64,000 nucleotides of DNA from Byssochlamys sp. IMV 00236. Its lineage: Eukaryota; Ascomycota; Eurotiomycetes; Eurotiales; Thermoascaceae. A program made the position numbers and the translations under genes. The notes beneath the pieces are model-generated. The model was not told where the DNA came from. It saw nothing but the letters and a program-made list of their open reading frames with translations, and did not search any database. Location of the stretch: the NCBI GenBank assembly GCA_001931875.2, contig MSJH02000512.1, forward strand, positions 1-64,000. The letters run 5' to 3'. Below, piece after piece: positions 1 to 10,592 of the stretch (its first letter is position 1; each line of letters opens with the position of its first letter).

Positions 1-2088
1 AAGGGTGGGGATGAGAGTTGATCGGGTTGAGTTGGCGATGGAGAGGGAGAGAGGATCTGGAGCGGAGGAACGGAGAGCGTGTGTGTTATGTGGCAGTTGG
101 AGGAGAAGCTCGACTTACAGAGAGAGATCTTTTTCTTTTTCGCTTTTTAGACTCTTGAGTCTCTTGTCTGGAAAAAGAAGATGAGATAGATAGATAGTTA
201 GTTAGATGCAACAGAAGCAGAATGGACGGTTTCTGGCCTGTGATGGACCTGAGCTAAAGGAGAGCGCCGCTTGGCGGGAAAAAAGGAGAACGGTTGTCGG
301 TTTGACCAACCAACCCCTCGTCTCTCTCTCTTCTCTCTCCCTCTCCCTCTCTAACCACCAGCCATCCATGGTTCTCTCGCCTTTCCAAGGATCCGCTGAA
401 GCGCCAGTGATGGTCAATGCTAAATCGCCCAGTCCACCCAGTCTAACGAACGAACAGTCCAACCAGCTTGCCCATCACCATCTTTCCGCCCACCGCTCTC
501 GTTGGTCCTCCGTCTTTTGAACCCTTGGCGCCAGTAATTATTGTTCTTGATCGAATGGTATGATCAAGAGAGAGCAACAAGAGACAGATCAAGCGATTGA
601 TAGCGGCCGCTTCGCTTTTACGGGCTGTTGGACGTTGCGCGTAGCCGCCAACTCTTTCCCCCACGGTCAGGCGACCACCTACTACTGTTATCATTATTTC
701 AAGTCTCGTTGGCCTGCTAAGTGGATAGGTTCAAAAGTCTGATCTTCATCGTCGTCACCGTATCGCTTGACGCGGATCCTATCTACTCTTTCTTTTTTCG
801 ACATCTACAGCGGGCGGTCTCCTCGGGTCAAGAATGAGAACCAGAGAAGTTAGAACAGATCAGAGGACGATCGATCCCTTGCCAATAATATGATTATCTG
901 CCGTTTAAGGTGCGGAGGCGATCCACTCGACGCCAAAGATGTCCGCGAGACTGTGATGTATAAAAAGGCCGTCGTCCAACGGTTGTGAGCTCCTGCATTT
1001 TACGAGACGTCTCACAAGTCTTCCATCAACTCTAATATCTAGCAGATTTCTCACATCCTGTGATTCCGTCCTGGTCGAAACTACATACAATACATGCAGA
1101 TCCTCAGGCTGCTGATACAGCAGGGTACCAGGAAAGTCTCACTCTGAGAGCAGCCGCGTCTCATAAAACCCGGTCCGTAAGCAGTCGATGGCTTGCAACC
1201 TTGCATAGAGTTGCATCATGCATTACTCCACACAATGTTGCTTATCTGCCTGGCCTTGACACCTGGAGCTTCCCCAGTAAATAATAATAATGCCTAGAGG
1301 TCCCCTCCAGAGTCCGGATCCCCGAAATTCCTCCAAATGGCAGGTCATAGAGAAGAGAGCACAGACCAGATGCCATCAGTCACCAGTTTGGAAAGGCGCT
1401 ATGACCGTTAGGGCTCTGGTGACGACGTGAAACAGAGCCAGTCTTGCATACGGAGTAGTCTGTTACAACTGTACACATCGCACATGCTAAAAGTTCTTCC
1501 AAATGCTGTTGTACTTTAAGCGAATTTTGTGACCACATTACAAAGTAAATGTAGGTGATGGTAGAATAATTACAGTTGTGCGTTTTAGGCTTTAAATTCG
1601 TGGTCTTTCCGCCTTGTTAATATACTTAGCTGAATACAAACTCTCTTGGCTAATTGTCACAGAACAGCATCTTCAAGTGAAGCAATTATTAGTTGGCGCG
1701 GGAAAAAACCAAGTTGATCAGTAAGCAAGTGTGCGAATTTAGGAATTAACAACATTCACTAGTTATGAAAGTAACAACTAAGCGTACTGTCTGAAGGTAA
1801 AAGCCTATCTAAGAGACATTGCCGATCGCTAAGCATATGCCTAGTTCATCAAGACTTATAAAGCGATAGGAAAAATCTGTACTAAGGGTGTATGTAAACT
1901 GTAAATGAGGTCCTCGAAAAGACTTGAGTGTAATAGTTGTTAACTCATCCACGGGCTTCTCTTCGGAATCAGTTCGGATAAGCCAGGCGCTGATATAAAT
2001 ATAAGCCGGTCTTCTCTGACGAGTATAGCTAAATGACCCTGTTGGCGGTGCTATCAGGGCCTAAGACCTATGATGCATTTGTTCTCTT
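1..2088. other. Gene-free left edge, low-complexity
   Basis: No convincing gene is visible. The first 600 bases are purine/pyrimidine-skewed: GA-rich near 40-60, GATA/GTTA tetramers at 187-206, and a CT-rich tract at about 321-352. Short open frames here (up to 104 codons) have low-complexity translations and no splice partners. This could be promoter or leader of a gene lying to the left, but nothing in the window proves it. The stretch from 900 to 2088 is AT-rich intergenic DNA. Confidence 0.6.
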
Positions 2089-3251
2089 TTAGCCGCCGGA
2101 TGGCGCATTTGCAAATATACTAGCGTCATTCAGCATCTTTTTATCTTTCATTTTCTTCGCTGCTTGGCCAGATTCCTCTTGTTCTTTTATATGAGACTGT
2201 TTGCCGGCTGCGACAGGATCTTTCCGATAGATATTACAGAGTATATTGTTGGCCGGGTTTAGTAAAGTCTCCTCGAAATAGAGATAACACAATTTGTCGA
2301 GCTGCTTTCGGGTCTCTGGATCCATGATGTATATATATAGACTTCCGAGGATTGCGAAAGCCCGTCGCAGAGATGTTAACGGGTTTCTGTGCCATTGTTT
2401 GTTGGTGGATATGGTTTGCAATATTTCCTCGGGCAGGAGTCCGTTCTATAAATCCTTCAAAAAACTCCGCATCTAGAGGCCCCTAATTGCGTTGGGGGGT
2501 ATGGCTTTGGATGAAATTTGGTAGTTTCGATAGGCCACACAGCATTGGGTATTTGTAGGGTATTGGTGTTTTCTCGCTGGCGCTTATCTCTCAGCTTGAA
2601 TTTAATAAAGAAGTTTAAGTCCGACGGAAAGAAAATGAAACCCGGGTCTTCTGCCTTGTCGAATTGATAATGACAAGTGGGATATAGAGGAATTGCGTTT
2701 GCCACAGACTTGAAGTTAAATTCAGGGGAAAATAAGCTAGCGTCATGCTAGGATGGTATCTATATAGATGCTAATGAGTCTGAGCTTTCAATAGTCAGAG
2801 AAGGGAAATTATATCTGACTGTCTGCTTTTGCAACCATATGGGCGATTTGGGGATCTATTGCACCACAGACCCAATAATCTTTACCCGTGAGTCTTTTGA
2901 TCTCAAGCTCGGTTGGTTTGGAAAATAAGCCCGATGAATCAAAAGATGGGCCTTGGATTGAAGATATAGGGCGAGCACGCGTGGTGGAGACGGATCGTGA
3001 TCGAGTGACAGATGGCGGGGACGATGATGGGGAGCTCCCTGTCTGATGCCATTTTGTCAGTTCAAGTTGCAACGATCCACGAAAGATGAATTGGAGGGAC
3101 ACTCACAAGTTCGAAACAAAATACGGCCTTCGATCACGGGTTCGCGCGGCGAGTTGTTACGGCTGGGAAGGTGCAGGCCAGGAATGCGCAATCTCAGATG
3201 TAGGCGCTGGACTATGAATCTACGGTAACTATACCGGTCTTTTATTACCAA
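2089..3251 (-). pseudogene. HNH-nuclease-domain gene, apparently decaying
   Basis: Segments read from 3251 downward resemble the mould family of HNH nuclease domain proteins. A first segment (3251 to about 3119) ends at a GTGAGT donor; an intron with a CTGAC branch site ends near 3045. The next block (3044-2809) carries a Ser/Pro-rich linker and an IAHMVAKADSQ block, the usual 'cysteine/AH' part of the motif. After an intron-like gap, 2750-2457 encodes NAIPLYPTCHYQFD followed by DPGFIFFPSDLNFF. The last block (2421-2089) has the family's W-H-x-x-P-L-x-x-LRRAF tail. Signs of decay: the usual LCPTCH cysteine is Tyr, no in-frame splice cleanly joins 2809 to 2750, and a stop codon separates the third and fourth blocks. 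Families of this type are presumed nucleases of unknown role. An unusual multi-intron live gene is the alternative. Confidence 0.6.
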
Positions 3252-4141
3252 ACGTCATGTGAGGAGGTAGAAATATAACATTGCGATTGACGCAAAAATC
3301 TGAAGACCCGTGATGGAAAGAATCAAAGAATATTTCTATTATTGTGAAAGGGGAATCCCAAGCTTTGAGTAAGTAGGGTTGGAGTTGACTGTCATTGGAA
3401 AGATTGACTGTGGTGTTGTGAAAGAATCCAAGCTTCTTCCTCTAGTTGGAATACCTACCTAGGTACTATATGGTACACTAAGTCTAAGGCGGTATAGTAC
3501 TGCCGCTGCTCTGCACCTCCGTGCCCCTCTATGGTAATAGCACTACTCCGTACTTGCACTGGAGACTTCGTTAATTACGCTGTTAGTGGTTGAGAACCGC
3601 GGTTATTATTATTATTATTTGGTCTATCAGCGCCCGAGCCAACGACTCTACTGGATCGCACCGGTTCTCGCACCCGAGAGCTCATTCGTGGCCCCCCCGA
3701 TATTTACCCCTTTTCAACTTGAGAGAAGACGATTGGGGAGATCATCCAGAATATTCATTGACGTTTCTATGCAACCGTTTGCCCCTGTCCGCCCGATAGT
3801 TAACTAGTTACGGTGATCACTAAGACTGATATGCTCCACAGTGGAACGACTCGAAGGATGACACCACTGCTGCTCTGCGTCGGAGTTACCGGCACTACTG
3901 GCGCGATTGGGTAATATAGAATATCCTCTCTTATCAGGTTGCGGTTCGAGTTGTACATATATCAAGGATATCGGCTCAAATGGTGCTAGGAAACAATATA
4001 TATTTAATTTCACGTGATTTATACTCCTGGCATGCACTTTGTATAGCTATCCGACACTCTTTATCCAGCTTTAAGTCACAACAATATAGTTAAGTTAAGT
4101 ACTGGATGCTAAATCTATGTTGTGGTATCTTGGCTCCTTTC
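3252..4141. other. Intergenic region
   Basis: No gene recognised. It contains a TACTCCGTA 9-mer at 3544-3552, the perfect palindrome TACCTAGGTA at 3456-3465, and a short ATT run near 3604-3620. The 3' untranslated region of the dehydrogenase to the right probably ends within the last few hundred bases. Confidence 0.6.
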
Positions 4142-5375
4142 TTATGTCTTTTTGTGAACAGCGGAGGGAGAAGCCTATGAAAATCTGTCAGCAGGTCTTG
4201 TTTTGCAAATACCAGCATTGGCTAGTATATTCTCTCCGGTATATTCTGGCAGAAACATGCCAAAGGACTTACCTGGTGACTAGGAAAGATCAGCGTGTCG
4301 GCAATAACGACGTTCTCCCTCCGGCCAGCAGCGAAGACGATGACCTCAGCGATATCATCTGGCGTTAACGGCTCACAGCCCCTATAGCAAAAGGTCAGCT
4401 TCAGTCGGAAAATTCCCCCGAAAAGGGATTGGCCTACTCATAAACAGCATCTGCCTTCTTCTTGTCGCCATAGAATCGCACGACGGAGAATTCCTATTGC
4501 GGAGGATATAGTTGTCAGTAAAGTGACGAATATATTCGGCCGGAAAAAGCACTCTCATACCGTCTCAACCTGACCGGGGTCGATCTCGATCACTCGGATT
4601 CTGGTCGCGATGAGCTCCTTCCTCAGAGCGTCCGTAAAGCTGCGGATAGCGGCCTTGGTGGCACAGTAGATGCTACCACCAGGGTATGGTTCACGGCCTG
4701 CAATGCTGCCAATGTTGATAATGTCTCCTCTGCCGCCCTCGTCTCTTTTCTTGAAAATGGGCAGGATTGCCTGGGTCATGTTGATCAAACCGGTAACGTT
4801 GGTCGCGAACATAACGTTCATGTCCTCCGCGGCAATTTCTGGAGCTCTTGCAACACCCTTAACAAGACCACTGGTTCCGTTAGCATGACTTTCACTCGAG
4901 TCCTCGAAGAGCCGTATCCTTACGCATTGTTCACAAGCACGTTGATGTCCTTGAACTCATCCGGCAGAGATGGCACGAAATTCTTCACCTCCTCGGGGTT
5001 GCTGACGTCCAGCTTGACTGGCAGGACCTTGACGCCATCTCCCACCTCATCCTTAATCTCCTGGGCAAGCTGCTTGAGGCTGTCCAACCGTCTGGCGGTA
5101 ACGATGAGCTTCAAGTTTTTAGGTGCGGTACGGGCGAACTCCTTGGCCGTGCTCTTGCCAATGCCGGAGGAGGCACCGGTAATGACAATCGTCTTGCCTT
5201 CGAGGCGCTTTGCCTGTGCGGTGGCCATTGCGCGTCTGAGAAAGACCTGTTGAGCTTTGGGCCCAAACGTAGAGTTGCTTAGGACTGATGAGGGGTGAAG
5301 CGCGGGGAGAGTTCTGGGCGTTCCAAGCTGCGCGAGGTGTCTGATTGAATTCGTGCAGGTGCGCAAATAGTTCAT
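4142..5375 (-). CDS. NADP-dependent short-chain dehydrogenase (YMR226C/YdfG-like) with N-terminal leader
   Basis: Five exons: complement(4142-4174, 4273-4381, 4438-4493, 4561-4870, 4924-5375), giving 319 residues. All four introns have GT-AG ends and the frames join exactly. The Rossmann motif TGASSGIG lies at residues 66-73, NNA at 149-151, catalytic Ser206 in GSIAG, and Tyr219-x3-Lys223 in YCATK. The closest family I recognise is the 3-hydroxy-acid/L-allo-threonine/serine dehydrogenase group (yeast YMR226C, bacterial YdfG), which oxidises short beta-hydroxy acids with NADP. The first 49 residues are rich in Arg, Ser and Leu with no acidic residue, and look like a mitochondrial presequence; a second Met at residue 50 ([12 protein letters not shown]) is where cytosolic homologues begin. 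Both starts could be used. The substrate is inferred from the family only. Confidence 0.9.
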
Positions 5376-7041
5376 GAGATGTCCGGTCGCGAAAGATAAC
5401 CTCGTATAGCTCGTTGAGAATGGACAAGTGTTTATCTACTGGGAGGGGCGGCGATGTCGTGATTTACCTTCGGTATCGGAGGGCGTGCGGGGAATGTCTC
5501 TGGCATCTCCGCCCGTCTACCCGACGGAAAGCCGTCGGACTTCGTCCGAATCAATATCAATGCCTTTACGTCTATAATTACTTCTGGTACAGTATTTACC
5601 ATCGTCTAGATATATATTGGTGCCTCTAATATAAATACCGTAGACATCGAGGAAAGGGCCAGTATTTGCTTTTGTATATGCACACTTTACACTGCGATTC
5701 TACCCCGCGGCGAGGTCCTCGTGCTATCACTATCGGTAGATATATTTTCCTGCCTATCAACACCAACTGTTATCATAACTATCAGATAGGCTTCATGATA
5801 TCACTTTTGTTCATTGTATTATGCCTAACCTATACCACACGACCATCGATAACATAAGAGTCATTTGAGCCTCGAACGAGTGAATGACGCTCATTATCTG
5901 AGCTATGCTCGACTGAGATAAGAACAAGTAGCATAATGATTGCTGAATTGTATAATCGTCCTTGATTGTATGAAAAATAACTTTATGTTGCCGCGACAAA
6001 CAATTTGCCATCTATATCATCAAACCAGTGTTGCTTCCACTCAAAGGCTACTAGATAACACTGACTGGCATGATTACAATTTACTCATGGCATTATTTCT
6101 ATTGCTAAGTTCCCATCAAGAGAAATATATATATAGCGACCATCCTCTAGCACTCCCCTTCAACACTAGAGACAACACATCATTCTAGGTCCCTTGACTC
6201 TGAATGGGTATCATATGTATGTACATTCACAATAAAAGAGCAGAACCAACTGCCTGATTGTGGGTGGTTGTTTGTCTTTTGTTGGAAAAGACAGAGAGGC
6301 TGACATGTCGCTTAACTACTCATAAAGATTGGGAATATTCTTTCCAGGAAGTCTTATAGGACATTGAATTTTTCCATAATTAACATATTTTCCGTTACTC
6401 CACTGTGTTTGTATCTTTATCCTGTTACAGATAAGACTATATACCTTATGAGTATAAGAACTCCCTCGGCGGTTAGCCAGCATTAAGCCTCAGCGTTATA
6501 CGGGCTATTGGAATATGTCATATCACCAAGAAAGGAGTCCAATTCGATATACCATATAAGGCTGCAGCTGGGCTTCTTTACTGTCAAGAGCATTGTTTGT
6601 GCAGTATATATCTTTGAATATCTTTGTCATTCCTGTCTTTGTTTGCCTGGCCGCGCAAACTAATATATATGGTGTTACCCATCCGTTATTCATGATTCTG
6701 AAGGAACCTCCCTTGTTATACTATGACTTTATTGTCCATTTTCCTTTCACTTTGTTTCTTTCATTCACCGTATAAATGGATACAACACAGATTTAGTCAT
6801 GGGATTTGCTACTCCAGTATTCCTCAGCTTATATGGACTTAACCTTCCTGCATTCCTTATCTACCTACTTGCCTTGCTTTCCTATAACCTGCTGGTCTGG
6901 TTATTGAACCGCAATAAAAATATCCGCTATCTTTTTTTTCTGAAATAGAGGATATACTTTGGCGTAAAGCCCTTGGTGGCTTTACATTTATTCTGTACCT
7001 CCATTCTACACTTTATTTATTTATCAATCTCCTTCATTCCC
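5376..7041. other. AT-rich intergenic region with palindromes near the dehydrogenase promoter
   Basis: Promoter of the leftward dehydrogenase plus upstream DNA of the rightward orphan gene. Overlapping inverted repeats lie at 5521-5549 (listed separately). From 5560 to 6970 the DNA is strongly AT-rich with many ATAT stretches; the small frames in it read as random sequence. Confidence 0.6.
5521..5549. repeat. Two overlapping perfect inverted repeats
   Basis: CCGACGG at 5521-5527 pairs with CCGTCGG at 5532-5538 across a four-base loop. The right arm overlaps a second repeat, TCGGAC (5535-5540) with GTCCGA (5544-5549). Placed about 150 bases upstream of the leftward dehydrogenase start, they could be operator-like sites for a zinc-cluster regulator (CGG/CCG half-sites) or form alternative hairpins in the leader. 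Function is inference. Confidence 0.6.
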
Positions 7042-9552
7042 ATGGATCCGAGCATGACATCCCACAGTGTCTGTAGGGCCTGGGCCCCAGTATTCTCTTC
7101 GATCCTTCACCGACAAGATATATGCCAGAAGGAAGCTGCGACAGGCACACATTGCCATGTCGACGATCCCGTGAAGGTGAAAGAGGGTGGGATAACCAGC
7201 CATATATACGCCTATCTGCGAGCAATGGAGCGTGAAGGGACATGGTATGCTGTTGACGCATGGATCACGGATCTTTCGGGCCGCGAGAGACTCGCAGAAT
7301 CCACTTTCCTTGTTCCTGCCATGGAGCCCGAGCTTGATATTGAGAATTATACATGGGAGTGGGATATGCTCCTGAGGATGTTCGTTGTTTGCTGTGTCCA
7401 ACCTGAAGCGGCGTCGAATGTCGCAATCATTGGAACAGTCAATGAAGAGCATGAGCGGGACTCTGGCAGCGGTGGGCAAACAGTGGAGGGCAGTGGTAAT
7501 GGGGAAGACCATTATAGGGATACAGACATCCTGATTGACAGGGAATCCCGTGCCAGCCAAGAAGAACCTGCCATGGACCGCGAGCGTATCGACGCTCTTC
7601 TGAAACCCGAAAACTTCAACTGGGCAGATGAGGACGATGATGAAGTCTCTGAAGAGACTCTGCATTCGCAATCGCAAGTGGAAACAGATGCAGAACCTAT
7701 CCGCGTCAATATACCAGGGGGGCCTCTCATTGTTGACTCATCCCAGATTCGCTGCCAGACACCTGAACCGGGGCAAGAATCGCAAACTCGCGAAGACGAA
7801 GACCCCTTTCCTGTCCCGCATGTAGAGGAGTCAGAGGACCAGATGCTCCGAGCGAACGTTGAAGCCGAATTCAGTTACCGCGACCAAATGACCGCCTGGG
7901 CATCGACGACGGGATGGAATATCCATCATTTTAACTGGTTCGGCGAGGCAGTGTACGAGTACAGTGATACGCCACCAGCAGTATCACTCTGGTACATCGT
8001 GTCTGAGCCAAAGGTGTCACGACTCTATGATGAGATGAGGGTGCAAGCGATTCTTACCAGAGCTCTGAAGTTCATCGATCCAGTGATATATTATGGACGT
8101 GATTGGCGAGATATGCGCCGTCGGGGCCAGGACTTTATCCGGGCAGTGACAGGAAATGTCTTCAAGTGCTATACGCTGCATGGAATGTGGAGGGAAGATC
8201 AGAATCACTTTGATGAAGGAACGCGGATAGACGAAGGAATCATGGAGAGTTATGGAACTGAGGAGTATGTGATCGCCAACGGTTTCACTGTGCACTCAGC
8301 AGTAATGAATAGGGCCGAGCGAGCGAATGCACAGAAATCACTTTTTGAACGGCAGAGAAGTATCGACCCGTGGCGACATAGTAGCATCGTGAGGCAAAGT
8401 CGAATATATGCTCTCTCACCCCTGAGGTCTTGCACGAATGTGGACGAAAAGTGGGACGATGAGGATGAGATCGTGAACAACACTCCTGCCATCGACCATG
8501 GACTATATACCATCACAGAGGAGCTTGGAGAAAGGAATGGCACTGCGGTTTCGTCTGCCCGGGGAATTGTTGCTCACACTGAGCGTCCATATCTTCAAGT
8601 AGAAAACATATCGGGCTCAACTTCAGCAGGAGACCTAGAAAATAATCAAGTCCTCAACAATTACCTGTCTTCATCTCTGCAAGTCGTTCCTGGTGATCAC
8701 AAATGTCCTCCAGATCCCCACAACGTCCCCCGGGGCAGGGTACGTTCGAAGTTCCACAGTCTGCCTAAGCTCGTTACACCATTTTCGTCTGTTGCTGCGT
8801 CACTAGACTCCAGCGAAGAGAAAATGGTTCGACAGGAGAATTCTGATGTCGACCCTGATAATGACGCCGATGCTCGAGGCGTTTCAAAACAGGTCATGGT
8901 TGAAAAGCAGAACCCCGTCAGCGGAGTGTTACAAGCAAAGAAGCTCGAGAGTCCTCCAGATCCTCACAACATCCCCCGAGTCAGGGAACGTTTGAAGTGC
9001 CACAATCTGCCTAAGCTCATTACACCGTTTTCGTTTTTGCCTGCCGTTGTGTCACCAGCCGTTGTGTCACCAGCCATTGTGTCACCAGCCATTGATCCAA
9101 AGGATGTGCACAGCCATGACCAGGGCGGACACGACAATCTAGCCGAAGTTCCTGGTCTCGTTTCACCTCAGCGCGAATGTAAACCAGTACTGTCCTCCTC
9201 AACTGGCACCGTTAATGACACTGAGTTAGTTGGGTCGACATCTGAAAATCCTGTCCAGACAGAAGGGGGTCAGCCAATAACAAAGTGGTCGGGAGACGGT
9301 CTTGAGGAAGATGTCAAATCAACACAGAGTCGGCAACACAAGCCACGCTTGAGCTGGAAACGCTTCGCTGGCCACATAGGTAGGGTGTTCGGCACCGAAA
9401 CATCAGCCGAAGCAGCAAAGGTACGACCAGGACAAAAGTTGCAGAACACGCCGTCCACCCCTGGAGCAAAATCACCATCAAAAAGCAAGCCACATCACTA
9501 CATACGAAGAGCGGTCGATTCCATTCTGGAAAGATTGTTCGTATCCTGTTGA
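7042..9552 (+). CDS. Uncharacterised 836-residue protein with internal duplication
   Basis: Uninterrupted frame with ATG at 7042 in a good context (CCCATGG); the frame is open 23 codons further upstream but without an ATG. I do not recognise the family. Residues about 1-110 are moderately hydrophobic with several Cys and Trp. Residues 130-260 are acidic and polar. Residues 260-460 look globular and Trp/Tyr-rich (WASTTGWNIHHFNWFGEAVY). The C-terminal 350 residues are Ser/Pro-rich and disordered. A block of about 31 residues beginning PPDPHN is duplicated at residues 556 and 638 (DNA 8707-8799 and 8953-9045), and a 15-base unit encoding VVSPA repeats three times at 9046-9090. The C-terminus is basic. 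No signal peptide or enzyme motif is visible. It could be a lineage-specific gene. Confidence 0.75.
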   Translation: MDPSMTSHSVCRAWAPVFSSILHRQDICQKEAATGTHCHVDDPVKVKEGGITSHIYAYLRAMEREGTWYAVDAWITDLSGRERLAESTFLVPAMEPELDIENYTWEWDMLLRMFVVCCVQPEAASNVAIIGTVNEEHERDSGSGGQTVEGSGNGEDHYRDTDILIDRESRASQEEPAMDRERIDALLKPENFNWADEDDDEVSEETLHSQSQVETDAEPIRVNIPGGPLIVDSSQIRCQTPEPGQESQTREDEDPFPVPHVEESEDQMLRANVEAEFSYRDQMTAWASTTGWNIHHFNWFGEAVYEYSDTPPAVSLWYIVSEPKVSRLYDEMRVQAILTRALKFIDPVIYYGRDWRDMRRRGQDFIRAVTGNVFKCYTLHGMWREDQNHFDEGTRIDEGIMESYGTEEYVIANGFTVHSAVMNRAERANAQKSLFERQRSIDPWRHSSIVRQSRIYALSPLRSCTNVDEKWDDEDEIVNNTPAIDHGLYTITEELGERNGTAVSSARGIVAHTERPYLQVENISGSTSAGDLENNQVLNNYLSSSLQVVPGDHKCPPDPHNVPRGRVRSKFHSLPKLVTPFSSVAASLDSSEEKMVRQENSDVDPDNDADARGVSKQVMVEKQNPVSGVLQAKKLESPPDPHNIPRVRERLKCHNLPKLITPFSFLPAVVSPAVVSPAIVSPAIDPKDVHSHDQGGHDNLAEVPGLVSPQRECKPVLSSSTGTVNDTELVGSTSENPVQTEGGQPITKWSGDGLEEDVKSTQSRQHKPRLSWKRFAGHIGRVFGTETSAEAAKVRPGQKLQNTPSTPGAKSPSKSKPHHYIRRAVDSILERLFVSC
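8707..9090 (+). repeat. Intragenic duplication and 15-bp tandem repeat
   Basis: Two related 93-base blocks (8707-8799 and 8953-9045) encode PPDPHN-x-PR-x-R...LPKL-x-TPFS. Directly after the second block, GTTGTGTCACCAGCC repeats at 9046-9060 and 9061-9075 and, with one change, at 9076-9090. The amino-acid pattern is kept while codons differ, so the large duplication is old and the 15-mer array is younger. Confidence 0.8.
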
Positions 9553-10592
9553 AATCATCTCCTGAGTTCTTTGTCACGTCCGATGGCTCCTTGGTTCGTT
9601 AATGCGGCGTCATGACATGGATCATGGGTACTGTTTATGCATTGATGTCGAGTTATAATTAAGTGTTCCTTCATGGTCTTTGATGTTTTTCAGCCATGCA
9701 CATTGTACATTACTGGGGTGAATAATTAATTGCTAATGACGACTTGAACGGTTCAGTATTGTTCCCGGGCAGGAGCGCCACATGTATTGAACTCTTGCTT
9801 CCCCTGCGAGATAACTTGCAATGAAATCGCAGGAAGCATGAATACCGAACCGAATACCAAGGCTTCGAAACAATCACCTGGAAGGTTCGGGAACATGGAC
9901 AGCCGATGTCAAGATTTGTTAGATTGTACAGTACATTAAAGAATACAAACCGGCCTAGCTGATAAGTACCAGTAGATATAGCGCATTATGATACTTGGGA
10001 ATACGCCAATAGAAGAGAAAGCTCACTGTCATTAAGTATGGTAGGAGTTTATATTAGTGGTTCCCATTTCCTGCTCCTTGCACCCAGCCACACGATTTAT
10101 ATTTAACTAATCCGAGAAAACTTGCAGTCTGAGACTCATTCCAAGTTGCACAGACAATCCAGAGTAGGTTTACAAGTCATTTGGTTTAGGCTGAGGAATA
10201 CTCTTGTAAAGGTGAATCGTAAATCTAGTTGTCATATAAGATCCCGAATGGCCACGCAAAGAGGAGTACAGAGTAGAATAGTTTATTCTGCACTATAGAG
10301 ATGCCACACTATAAATACTAGTGCTTCGGCGCTTCTGATGTCAAATGCAAGTAACTTTAATATCGGGAGACCATCAGGGGACTATTTCGGACCAACGATC
10401 GGCCCGCGTTTGGGTGTCGTTAAACCCAGGTTCGCGATGTATTAAATAACGATCAATTCTCGTTAAACCATGGTTGCTGTGTAGTGTGCCATTCAACAAT
10501 GACATTTCCTTTTAAAAGCGCTCTTCACTTGACTGATCGTCCACCATTTATCAACAGTACTTGGACAGCCCAGTCTTCAAGGGACCTTTTCG
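9553..10592. other. Intergenic region
   Basis: No gene seen. It holds the 3' flank of the 836-residue gene and the promoter of the kinase. The last 150 bases include AT-rich stretches and a poorly defined start region; no CCAAT or TATA element stands out enough to call. Confidence 0.6.

Noticed and set aside
6973..7041. Hydrophobic 23-codon extension of the 836-residue protein
   Set aside because: It has no ATG; the ATG at 7042 is in good context.
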